Below, piece after piece: positions 1 through 10,500 of a stretch of 19,457 nucleotides of DNA. The notes below the pieces were generated by a model that was not told the DNA's origin, did no database searches, and worked only from the letters and a program-made list of their open reading frames with translations. Made by a program: the position numbers and the translations under genes. Source of the stretch: an uncultured Clostridia bacterium (GTDB taxonomy: Bacteria > Bacillota > Clostridia > Christensenellales > Aristaeellaceae). The DNA is taken from NCBI GenBank assembly GCA_934670175.1, contig CAKUOX010000041.1:1-19457 (forward strand). Direction: 5' to 3'. Numbering within the stretch: position 1 is the stretch's first letter; the number at the start of each line of letters is the position of its first letter.

Positions 1-143
1 CCGCGCACGTCGCAAAGCGTCGCCGCGTCCTGCCGGCCGCCGAACCAGCCGCGCACGCTGCCCACGGCAAACAGACCCGCCGCCGCGACGAGCAGAATGA
101 CCGCGACCATGATGATATTCGCAATGCGGCGCTTCTTTTTCAT
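1..143 (-). CDS. N-terminus of an unidentified single-pass membrane or secreted protein (partial)
   Basis: Only the first 47 codons are present; the gene runs off the left edge. The start is an ATG at 143 preceded by AAGGAG about 8 bases upstream. The visible protein begins MKKKRRIANIIMVAVI and continues with a hydrophobic stretch (residues 8-27) after a basic cluster, which is a signal anchor or signal peptide, then a short hydrophilic part containing RGWFGGRQ. It starts 24 bases after the stop of the secreted barrel gene, with no terminator between, so it is probably the next gene of the same operon. From the context it could be a membrane partner of the barrel protein, but nothing in 47 residues identifies the family. 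Confidence 0.75.
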   Translation of the reverse strand, partial: MKKKRRIANIIMVAVILLVAAAGLFAVGSVRGWFGGRQDAATLCDVR

Positions 144-167
144 AAATGTTTCTCCTTGATTCGCGTT

Positions 168-1181
168 TTACTGCGCTGCATCCAGCGCATCGGTCATATC
201 GTAGAGCCGCGTCTTGCCCGAAAGCAGCCGGTCGTAGGCCGTCAGCGCATAATACGCCTGCTCGGTCGCCATGCCGTCCCGGTCGTGATCGAGCAGATGC
301 CTGAAGCCGCCGCCCTCGACGAAGTATTCCATCAGCGCATCCACGGCGGAGCTGCCGTTTTTAATGAAGCGCTCGTCGGCCTCCGGATCGACGCCCAGCG
401 CGCACAGTGCGGTGAGCACCTGCGAAATCGATTCGCTGGTGGGCACGATGCTGCCGTTGCCGTCGAAGGTGCCGAAGCTGCCGTCGTCAAACTGCATCTC
501 GGACAGGCGCGCAAGCGCCGCATCCACCGCCGGATTCACGTCCACGGCGAAGGTCTGCGTCTCACCCTCATGCACATAGTAGGGCGCGAGCAACTGCAGC
601 GCCATGCCGGTCATATCCGAATCGGCGGCGTTTCCGGCAAACGCCCAGCCGCCGTCCTCAAGCTGCATGTTCAGCACCGCCTGAACCAGCATTTCGCGAA
701 TGTAGTTCGCGTCGTCCGGAACCTCGTAATTACCGCAATCCAGCGCGATCAGCGCCCAGATCGGGCCGTTGTTGCCCTGCTTGGCCAGAAAATTCATATC
801 GTTCAGGCCGCTGAGCAGATTCACGCCGCCCACGTTCGTCACATCCGCGCCGATGGCCGTCAGCGCCAGGATCATGCGCGAATTCTCGGTGGACTTGGCG
901 CGATGCAGCCTGCCGTTCTCATCCGCATTTTCGCGCACATAGGCCTCTGCATTGGCATAGTAGCCCTCGGGCACCTGCCGCCCGCTGCGCGCGAGGCCGA
1001 TGACCATCCATTCGCCGCCGACCGAGCCCACCTGCGGCGTACCCAGCGTTTCAAGATAATCGCCGGTCGCCTGATAAGCGGCGCGCACATCATCGGGCAT
1101 TTCGCCCTGCGCCAGGGCGCTCCCAAGGCACAGGATTGCTGCAAGCAGCAGCGCCAGAACTGACCTTATATACTTCTTCAT
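168..1181 (-). CDS. Secreted alpha/alpha-barrel protein, free-standing paralogue of the giant protein's C-terminal domain
   Basis: Predicted 337 residues. The chosen ATG at 1181 opens a typical Sec signal peptide (residues 1-25, ending SALAQ) and has GGAAGGGAG 11 bases upstream; the frame stays open upstream to 1292, but that extension would bury the signal. Residues ~34-327 are one alpha/alpha toroid of the terpenoid-cyclase/prenyltransferase fold: repeated helix pairs, a QW-like QLEDGGWAF (173-181), a second MQFDDGSFGTF (229-239), and DSDMTGMAL (187-195). The DxDDTA acid motif of squalene-hopene cyclases is not intact, and the protein is secreted, so a terpene cyclase is unlikely. It aligns over its whole length with residues ~2720-3015 of the giant protein encoded upstream (well over half identical by eye, e.g. 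GGEWMVIGLARSGR, NGPIWALIALD, DERFIKNGSSA). The same fold forms the alpha domain of transcobalamin and intrinsic factor, so corrinoid binding is inferred. No cell-wall anchor motif is visible. Confidence 0.9.
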   Translation of the reverse strand: MKKYIRSVLALLLAAILCLGSALAQGEMPDDVRAAYQATGDYLETLGTPQVGSVGGEWMVIGLARSGRQVPEGYYANAEAYVRENADENGRLHRAKSTENSRMILALTAIGADVTNVGGVNLLSGLNDMNFLAKQGNNGPIWALIALDCGNYEVPDDANYIREMLVQAVLNMQLEDGGWAFAGNAADSDMTGMALQLLAPYYVHEGETQTFAVDVNPAVDAALARLSEMQFDDGSFGTFDGNGSIVPTSESISQVLTALCALGVDPEADERFIKNGSSAVDALMEYFVEGGGFRHLLDHDRDGMATEQAYYALTAYDRLLSGKTRLYDMTDALDAAQ

Positions 1182-1565
1182 GGATATGGATACTCCCTTC
1201 CTGATCTTCTCGGAATTTTTGGAATTCCGCGAAAACGTCCGAAATATCGGGCGCTTTCGCCGAAGCCCGAACGGGTTCGGAAAAAACACCAATGGGAAGG
1301 CATGAAAAACATACCTTCCCCCAGGATGTTGACAGAGTCAACAGACTGCCAGACACTGAAAAACCCTGCAAGACAAGGAAACACGGGCTGCAAATGAGGG
1401 CGCATACACGGACGTATGTAACCGATTTTGCAGCCCGTGTTGACGAAGTAAGCAGAAATTTCAACTTCTCCAGAAGTTGTTCAGGAAATTTCTGCGGTTG
1501 CGGGGTTTGTCAGTGGTCTGAGGAAGGCATGGTTCTCCCATGCCTTCCCCCGTTCCATTTCCGCC
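1182..1565. other. Intergenic region dense in hairpins, no gene seen
   Basis: This 384-bp gap between the giant gene and the downstream barrel gene contains no plausible coding sequence. It holds a hairpin cassette (1294-1549, listed separately), a GTTGAC/GTCAAC palindrome (1328-1342), and nearer the barrel gene two further short inverted repeats (CCGAA-CCCG type at 1260-1280, and CGGAATT/AATTCCG at 1211-1229). I could not find a convincing sigma-A promoter reading into the barrel gene, so its transcription may depend on read-through from upstream or on an element I cannot recognise. Confidence 0.7.
1294..1549. repeat. 256-bp cassette of nested hairpins bounded by 11-bp inverted repeats
   Basis: The ends are GGGAAGGCATG (1294-1304) and its exact complement CATGCCTTCCC (1539-1549). 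Each end is also half of its own hairpin: 1294-1304 pairs with 1310-1320 (one mismatch), and 1522-1532 pairs perfectly with 1538-1548. Between them lie a 15-bp perfect inverted repeat (1380-1394 with 1427-1441) that encloses a smaller one (CATAC/GTATG, 1403-1418), and a two-stage hairpin with outer arms 1452-1462/1485-1495 and inner arms CAACTTCT/AGAAGTTG (1462-1479). No transposase is encoded. It could be a MITE-like element or a transcript-processing or stability structure; I see no obvious target-site duplication. Confidence 0.7.
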
Positions 1566-4500
1566 TTATGCTGCCGCAGCGATGCGGATATACAGCTCGA
1601 GCGGCTCGATCGTTTCTGCGTTCTCATCGAACACATCGCTCATGTCGTACAGGCGATTCAGCTCCATCAGGTAGCGCGCGAATGCCGTCAGTGCGTAATA
1701 GCCCTGCTCGGTCGCCATCGCGTCGCGGTCGCCATCCTTCAGGTGCTTAAAGCCGCCGCCCGGCAGGCCGTAGGCCGCCAGCGCATCCAGCGCGGAGCTG
1801 CCGTTCTTGATGAAGCGCTCATCGGTCTCGGGGTCGATGTTCAGCGCCGTCAGCGCCACGACCGCCTGCGCCGTAGATTCGCAGGTCGAGACCATTTCGC
1901 CGTCCATGCCGTAGGTGCCGAAGCTGCCGTCTGCAAACTGCAGCATCGCCAGGCATTCAATGCCCTTTTCCACGGCCAGATCCAGCTCGGTCTTTTCCTC
2001 GGCGTCCGGCACATAGTAGGGCGCGAGCGCCGTCAGTGCCATGGCCGTCATATCGGAATCGGCATCCTCGCCGGAGAACGCCCATCCGCCGTCCTCGAGC
2101 TGCGCATCCAGGATGCACGCAATCAGCGCATCGCGGGTCACGTCGCCCTCGGGCAGGTCGTAGCTGTTCGAATCCAGTGCGATCAGCGCCCAGATCGGGC
2201 CGTTGATGCCCTGCTTCGTGATGTACGCCATCTCGTTGAGGCCGGAGAGCAGATCGTGTCCGCCGACGTCGGTCACATCCTTGCCAAGCGCCGTAAGCGC
2301 CAGAATGATCCGCGCGTTGTCGGTGCACTTGTTGGGATCCAGCCGTCCGTTTTCATCGATGTTCTGCTCCACATACTCAAGCACCTTGGCGTAGTAGCCG
2401 TCCACGTCCACCTCGCGTCCGCTGCGTGCAAGGCCGATGACCATCCACTCGCCGCCGATGGAGCCCACATCGGGCGTGCCCAGCGCTTCGAGCGCTTCGC
2501 CGGTTCCGCGGTAGAGGTTCTCAAAGCCTGCCAGCTTCGTCAGGCGCGCCAGCGCCGCTTCCGCCGCTTCGAGCACGGCGTAATTGGTAACCAGCGCCTT
2601 CTGCGTGTCAGACAGCTTATCGTAGGCCTTGCGCGCCGCATCGATCTTCGCAGCCGCCGCATCGTCCACCTTGTCGCCGATGGCGCCGATCTGGTCGATC
2701 ACATCCTGCGCGGACTGGCGGTCACTGCCGGTAGCCACGGAGCTTGCCTGCGTGTATTCTGCAGAGGTCAGCTTGCCATAGTTGGAAACCAGCTTCTTCT
2801 GCGCCTCGGTCAGCTTGTTGTAAGCATCGCGCGCGGCCTTGATCTTGTCCTTATCGCTGCCCATTTCTTCAATGAGCTTGATTACTTCGTCCGCCTTGGC
2901 CTGATCGTCTGCCTTCTTCAGCTCGTTGTACTTCGCCTCGGCATCCTGCAGCTTCTGGTAGTTGTCCACCTGCTTCTTCTCGGCAAAGGTCAGCTTATCG
3001 TAGGCCTTGCGCGCCGCGTCGATCTTCGCCTTGCAGGCGTCGTCGAACGTGACCTCGCCGATGCCGTCGATCAGCTTTTCGACAGCGTCCACCATCACGG
3101 TGTCCGAACCGTCGGGATCGGGCGAGAAGCCGGTGTTCTCAAGGGTGTAGTCGTCCGTATAGTGGAATATGATGCGGTCGCCATCCTTGAGCTTCTGCTG
3201 GGAAACGCCCAGCAGCGGATACTTGCCGTTCAGCGTGTACATCCAGCCGGAATTCTTGCCGTTGTCGAATTCGGCAAGGCCGTTCACGGAGGACACATAG
3301 TTGCCGGTCGGGTTGGTGTAGCTCATGCTGTGCTCGTCCAGGCACTGCTTGAGCACCTGCCACACAGTGGAGCCATCCTCAACGTTGTAGGTCGTAGCCT
3401 TGATCCAGGTGCTCAGTCCGCCGGTTTTCAGCGTATGCACCTTGCCGCTGCTGCCGCCGTGCTTGCTGTCGCCGAGCACCGAGATGGTCACGTCGATGGT
3501 GCCCGCAGCCTTGGTCACGGTAATGGTGAATCTCGCGGATACGCCTTCGTAGCTCAGCGTCACGGTCTTTTCGCCGCGCGTTTCGGTATCGAAGCCGGTC
3601 ACGGTCACATCGCCCGCAGCGATCTCGCGGGTGCTGCCGTCGGAATAGTGCACGGTGAGCACCATGCCCGTCAGATCCAGCTTATCGCCCACGGCGTAGC
3701 TCTTCTTGTAATCGCCGGTGATCTCCAGCTTTTCAGCCTTCGCTTCCGGATCGACGCTCGCCGCGTCCACCTTCACCCAGCAGCCGGGCGCGATGATCGG
3801 GCAATCCGCGGTGACATACGCGCCGCCCGCGCTCCAATCCTGCACGCTGTCGCTGATGGTGCCTTCGGCGGTGAGCAGGTAGGTGCCTGCCTCGGCGAAG
3901 GTCAGCGTCACGTTGCCATCCGCGTCGATCTTCGCGCCGTCGATGGCGGTGAATTTGCCGGTGTTCCAGGTGCCGATCACGATCTTGTCCGAGCCCTTGC
4001 TGCCGCTCAGGTTCAGCGCGAATTCCTTGCCGGCCGTGGCGGTAGCGCTGCGCCTGGCAAAGCTCACATAGTGATCCGCATAGTAGGTATTGTCCTTATT
4101 GACGGAAGCGACCAGATAGTCGCCCGCATGCAGTGCGGAGGTCGCGGTATCGCCCACATGGTTCGCCAGCGCGCTGTCGTTCAGGAAGAACAGGCAGTTC
4201 ATCGTGCTCACGTTCCAGAGCTTGGATACGCTCACGCCCCATTCGGTCTCGGCGCTCTCGTAGCCGCCCGGGCAGTACGCCGTGTGCGCCGCCTGCAGCG
4301 CCTCGTCATAGGTCAGCACGCCGTCGCTGTTCAGGTCGGTCACGTTCACGCTGCGGTTGAACATCGCAGCGCCGTCGCTGGCCGCAGCAAGCACGCCGCG
4401 GTCAGACACGGTCATGTACACGGTAATGTTCTCCGCCGGTTCTGCGGTGACATTCACGCTGCACTCCGCAGTGACGCTGCCCGCCGTCGCGGTAATGACC

Positions 4501-7500
4501 GCCTTGCCGAAGGCCTTCGCGGTAACCACGCCGTCCTCGACGGTCGCCACTTCTTCATTGGAGGAGGTCCAGGTCACGCTGTTGTCCGTGGCGTCCTCGG
4601 GGAGCACGGTGGCGGTCAGGGTTTCGGTCTCATCGATCTTGAGGTTCAGCTCGGTCTTATCCAGCGTTACCTCGGTCACCTCAATGAACGCGGTGCCCTC
4701 TGCGCGCCACAGCTTGTCCGCGTCAGCGCCCAGCGGGTCGTCCGTGCGGTTGTAGCCGGTCTTCCAACTGCAGCCCGCCACGGAGGGGCAGCCGCTTACG
4801 TTGTCTTCAGTATTGCAGTAGAGCGTATCGCCGTATGCCGTGGGATTTTCATAATTGGTATCCACGACATAGACCTTGCCCACGGGCTTATCCGCGCCGC
4901 AGCTTCTGGAATACTGGTTGCCGGAAATATCATCGATGCGGTTCAGGCTGTCGTAGAAGCCGATGATCGCGCCGACGTTGCTGTTGCCGGATACCTTGCC
5001 GGTGAAGGTATTGTTCTTGAAGGAATACTTTACATTGTCCCAGGACTGCGCTACATACACATCGCCGCCCAGAATGCCGCCGACGTTGCTGTCGCCGGAA
5101 ACGGAGCCGCTGGCGCTGCAGCTCTTGACCGTGATCTTCTTGCCGTTCGGCGCGGAGCTGTCCGTATAGCCGCCGCCGACGATGCCGCCCGCGTTGCTGC
5201 CGCTGGCGATCACCTTGCCATCGAAGGTGCAGCTGAGCACATCGCAGGCGCCCATGGCGTTATCGATCGTGCCGATGATGCCGCCGACGTAATCCTTGCC
5301 CTTGACGGTGCCGTGGTTGACGCAGTTTTCGATCGTGCCCTGCATGCGTCCCGCGAAGCCGCCGATCTCGCTGGAATTGCCGGTGTAGCCGATCACGACG
5401 CCGGACTCGATCGTGCAGTTGCGGATGGTGGCGTTATAGCCCGCGCTGCAGCCCGCGTAGGGGTTTTCAAACTTGCGCGCGCCGATCAGGCCGGAATCAC
5501 GAACCTTCGTGCCGGACTTCAGCGTGACATGGTCGATGACCATCGCCGTGCCGGACATGCCGACGCCGGTGAAGCAGTCTACCAGGCCGTAGCCGTCGAT
5601 CTGACTTCCGTAGATGTTCAGGTTGCGGATGGTCGCGCCGTTGACGTAAGCAAACAGCGGACGTCCGCCCGCGGGCACGGTCAGCAGCTTGTTGCCACCG
5701 TCGAACACGCCGGAGAAGGCGTTCAGGTTCGCGCCCTTGCTGATGCCGTTCGTGCCGTCCTTGGTGCAGCCGATCGGGATCCAGCCGGAGGGCAGGGTGA
5801 TGTTCTCGGTCATCTCGAACACCTTGCCCTCGAAGCTCTCGCCGCCCTCGACCAGCACGGACAGGCGCTCCAGATCCTGCCACTTGCTCAGCTTGTAGGG
5901 ATCCTCGCTGGTGCCCTCGCCCTCGAAGGCCTGCGCCAGCTCGAGCACGTTGATGATGGCCACGTCGCTCTTGGTTTCGCTGTACTTGCCGTTTACGGAG
6001 CAGCGCACCATGCAGTAATACTCGTGCTCGCCAGCCTCGGTGGTGCTGACGGGGCATTCCTTGCCGCTGGCGACGTACTCGCCGTTGCGGTACCACTGGT
6101 AGACGTACTGCGCGCCCTCCAGCTCCTCGGCCTCGATGGTCAGCGGAGCGGGACGCAGGCCCTGCTCGTAGGTCGCGCCCACGGGCTGCAGGGTGATCTT
6201 CGGCGCCTCGCCGGTTTCGGAGCCGTAATTGAATACGATTATGGTTCCATACTTCTTAAAGTTTTCAAGGGTGGTGGAAGCGAAGTTGACCGCGTTCCAC
6301 TGCTCCTCGGTGCCGCGGAAGTAGATGATTTCCGGATGGCAGTTGCGGCCGCTGTCCGGATAGTCGGTCAGGTTGGCGGACAGATACAGCTCCTTCAGGT
6401 TCATCATGTTGGACATGGTGTAGGTGCTGAATTTCTCAATGCCCTTCAGATCCATGTACACGAAGCCATCGGGGAGGTAATCGTCGCGTGCAAATTCCTT
6501 GATGCTCTCCGGCAGAACCAGCTTGCGCAGACCATAGCAATGATAGATCATGTTGTTCAGCTTGGTCAGGTTCTCCGGCAGACGCAGGTCGGTCAGGTTG
6601 GTGCAGGAATCGAATATACGCTCGACATAGGTGGTATTGGCCGGATCAGCGGCGTCCTCGAAATAGACGCTGGTGATGCCGGTGCAATCGCCGAACGCAA
6701 ACTGGCCGAAGTAGGTAACGGTGGAGGGCAGATACAGGCGGCCCTTCATGCCGGTGCAGCCGCGGAACGCCTGATTGCCGATCTTCTTCAGGCTCGCCGG
6801 AATGGTGATCATCGGCAGCGAGGTACAATCGTTGAACGCGCTGTAGCCGAGCTCCTCGAGGTTATTCGGCAGGTTGATGCTCGCCAGATTGGTGCAGCCG
6901 TTGAAGGCGTTGTTGCCGATCTTCACGAGAGAATTCGGCAGCGTGACCTTCTTCAGGATCGTCTGCTTCTGGAACGCGCTGTTGCCGATCTCGGTAATGC
7001 CTTCCGGAATGGTCAGCTCTTCCTGATCGAGCGTCAGCACGAACAGGATCTTGTTGCCTTCGTAGATGATGCCGTCCTGGAAGCGATAGATGCTGCCCTC
7101 GGCAAAGTTGATGGTCTTGAGCGCCGTGCAGCCGTAGAACGCCTGCGCGTCCAGGCTGGTCAGGCTCTTGGGCAGGTTCACGGTGGTCAGCGCCGTGCAG
7201 CCCTGGAATGCGCGGCTGCCGATCTTGGCTGCGCCCTCGCGCACGGTGACGGTGGTCAGCGCCGTGCAGCTGCCGAACGCATTGTTGCCCGTGATGTCGC
7301 CGCCGGCGGAGACCTCGGTCAGCTCGGTGCAATCTTCAAATATGCTGCCGGCAGTAATGTTCAGACCGTCGGGCAGGTAGAGCGTCTTGATCTTGGTATT
7401 CTGGAACGCGCCGTAATCGATCTTCGTTACGCTCGCAGGCAGATCCAGCGCGGTAATGCTGGTGCTGTCGAACGCCTGCTGGCCGATCGTGGTCAGCGTG

Positions 7501-10500
7501 CTGGGGAGCTTCAAGGACGTGACGCCCGTGCAGTTGCGGAACGCTTCGCGATCCACGATGGTCACGCCCTCGGGGATGACCAGCTCGCCGGCGATGCCCG
7601 TGCAGCCGGAGAACGCAGACTGGCCGATCGAGGTCAGCGTGCTGGGGAACTTCACGGAGGTGATGCCCGTCTTGTTCTGATAGGCATACGCCGCGATGGT
7701 GGTAATGCCCTCGGGGATCACCAGCTCGCCGGTGATTTCAACGCCCGGAAGCGAGAACACGATTTCCGTGTCGTTCTTCATCAGAAGGTTGCCCTTCATG
7801 CTGAAGATGCTTCCCTCTGCGCAGTTGATGGTGGTGATCGCCGTGCAGCCCTGGAATGCGCCGCCATTGAACGATACCAGCGACTTGGGCAGGTTGATGG
7901 TGGTCAGTGCCGTGCAGTTGTTGAACGTATAATCCGCGATGGCGGTCACGCCCTCTTTGAAGGTGACCTCCTTCAGCGCGGTGCAGCCCTTAAATACGCC
8001 GGTCTGCGTGATGTCGCAGGGAATCGTGACGGATTCCAGCTTCTTGCAGTTGACGAAGGGACCGTTCCAGGTGGTATAGTTCGTGCCGGAAATCTCCTTC
8101 ACGGAATCCGGGAAGATGATGCCGGTAATGTCGCTTCCGCTGAAGAGCGCGCCAACCTTGGTCACGCCGTCGGGAATGGTGATCACGCCCTCCATCGCGC
8201 CGAGGTAGGTATAGATCTCCGTGCCCTTGTTCTTCAGCACGAACTTGCCGTTCACGGTCAGCATGCAGCCTTCGGCGCAGCTGAAGCTGGTGATGGTCTT
8301 CACGCCTTCAAACGCATCGTCGCCGATGCTGGCCAGCGTGGACGGGAGGGAAACGCTGGTGACCGCCGACATGGTGTAGAATGCATAATTCGAAATGCTG
8401 GTTACGCCTTCCTTGACCACGATAGAGGTGATCTGCGCGTTGTACTTCTTGATGTAGGTGGGCTGAGACCACTTGCTGATGCTGCCGCCCATCTTGCCGT
8501 TGCTGCCCGGAACAGCGCTGAATTCCAGCGTGCCGTTCTCGCGCAGGCGCCAGATGACGTTGCCATACTTGCCGCTGTCTACGGCGTTGCTGGTCACGGT
8601 TACCTCGCAGGTGGCTTCAGCTTCGCCCGCCTTGGCGGTGATGGTCGCCGTGCCGGCCATGTAGGACGCGGTCACAACGCCGTCCTTCACGGTGGCAACC
8701 TTATCATCGGAGGTGCTCCAGGTGATCTCCGTGCCAGCCGCGCCTTCGGGCTGAAGCGTCGCGGTGAGCGCTGCGGATTCATCCTCGCCCAGCGTGAGCT
8801 CGGTCTTGTCCAGCGTGATGCCGGTCACGGCCGCGCGAACGATAACGCTGCAATAGGGCGCGGTGATGGTGGAGATTTCCTTCGTGCCATCGCTGCTGGT
8901 CTTGGTCTTGGTTGCGGAAACAACGTGCGTGCCCACGGTCTCGATGGTCACGGTCGCCTTGCCGTTCGCATCGGTCACAAACTCGGTGGCTGCGCCGTCT
9001 ACGGTAATGGTCGCGCCCTCGCAGGGACCCATCACCAGATTGTAGCTTTCATCATAGGAGCCGGACTGCAGGGTCAGCGTAAAGCTGGTCTTATCATCCG
9101 TCTCCACGGCGGTCTTATCGAACGCCGCGTAGGACTCGGTATCCGGATAGGTGTTGGCGTAGATGCTGGCCTCCAGCTTATCGCCCTCGGCAACCGCGTC
9201 GGTCAGGCCGCCGGCCACTGCGCCGTTGCGATAGTAGCCCACATTGGTGGTTTCTACGCCCCACAGCTTGGTGATGTACAGACCGTATTCCTCGCTCGTA
9301 GCGGTGGCATAGCCGCCCACGCAGTACGCCGCATGCGCCGCCTGCAGAGCTTCGTCGTAGGTCAGCACGCCGTTGGCGTCAATATCGGTCACGGTTACCT
9401 CGCCGCCCACCAGCTCCAGATGACCGGCGTTATTGATGGTAACATACACCTTCGCGGGATCGGCGGCGACGGGCTCTGTCGGTTCTTCGTCCTCCAGCAG
9501 CGCGACGCCGTTCAGGCTCATGTAAGCGGCGACCGCCGCTTCAAGCGTATCATAATTGGAAACCAGCGCCTTTTCTTCGTCGGTCAGCGCATCGTATGCC
9601 TCCATCGCGGCGGCGATGGCGGATTCGGATTCGATGGTCACATCGCCGATCGCATCGATCAGGCCGATAACGTGATCCACCGCGCTTTCCTCGGTTGCAG
9701 GTTCTTCAACCGCGGGTTCTTCGGTTTCGGGTTCTTCCGCCTTGGGCGCTTCCATCACATCGGTGAGCGCTTCGTTGCCGTCACCGATCACCAGCTCGGC
9801 AAATGCCTGCGCGCTGCCCGCGAAGCTGGCCTTCTTCAGGCCCTCGCAATCCAGGAAGGCGTTCGCGCCGATCTCGGTGAGCGCCTCGGGCAGCGCCAGC
9901 TTTTCCAGCGCCTTGCAGCCCCTGAACGCCTGATCGCCAATGCGCGTGAGCGTATCGGGCAGGCTGACGTATTTCAGATTTACATAATCGCCGTAGAACG
10001 CGGCGCTGCCCACGGTGGTGACGTCCTCTTCCACCACCACGGAGCGGATCTCCTGGGCATAGCTCGCCCAGGGCTGGCTGTTTTCCGCGGCGTAATTCAC
10101 CATTTCGCCCTTGCCGGAAATGGTGATCTCGCCGTTTTCACCCAGCGACCAGGCCAGATCGCCGCATTCGCCGGTGATGGGATAAACGCTCTCCGCCTCG
10201 GAGGATGCGTTCATTTCCAGCAGCTTCGCCAGCGCGCTGACCAGCACGTCGTAATTGCTTACCATCTGCTTCTGCGCGGGGGTGAGCGCGTCGTAGGCCT
10301 GCGCGGCCGCCTCGATGGCGGCGGCGGATTCGGGCGTGACCTCGCCGATGGCGGAGATCATGTCGATCACTGCCTGCGCCTTCTGCGCGTCCGCTTCATC
10401 GCCGTGCGCGGGCTGTTCCTGTGCAGGCTGTTCCTGCGCGGGCTGCTCCTGCGCGGGCTGCTCCTGCGCGGGCTGCTCCTGTGCAGGCTGTTCCTGTGCT

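Noticed and set aside
156..1163. Plus-strand frame opposite the secreted barrel gene
   Set aside because: Antisense shadow. The minus-strand product aligns with the giant protein's barrel and has a signal peptide.
168..1181. Secreted barrel as a terpene cyclase or protein prenyltransferase
   Set aside because: QW-like motifs are present, but the catalytic DxDDTA is not intact, the protein is secreted, and it sits behind a B12-controlled operon; these fit a binding role better.
1294..1549. A second riboswitch or T-box in front of the barrel gene
   Set aside because: No B12 box, no T-box sequence and no other consensus I know; hairpins alone do not identify a riboswitch.
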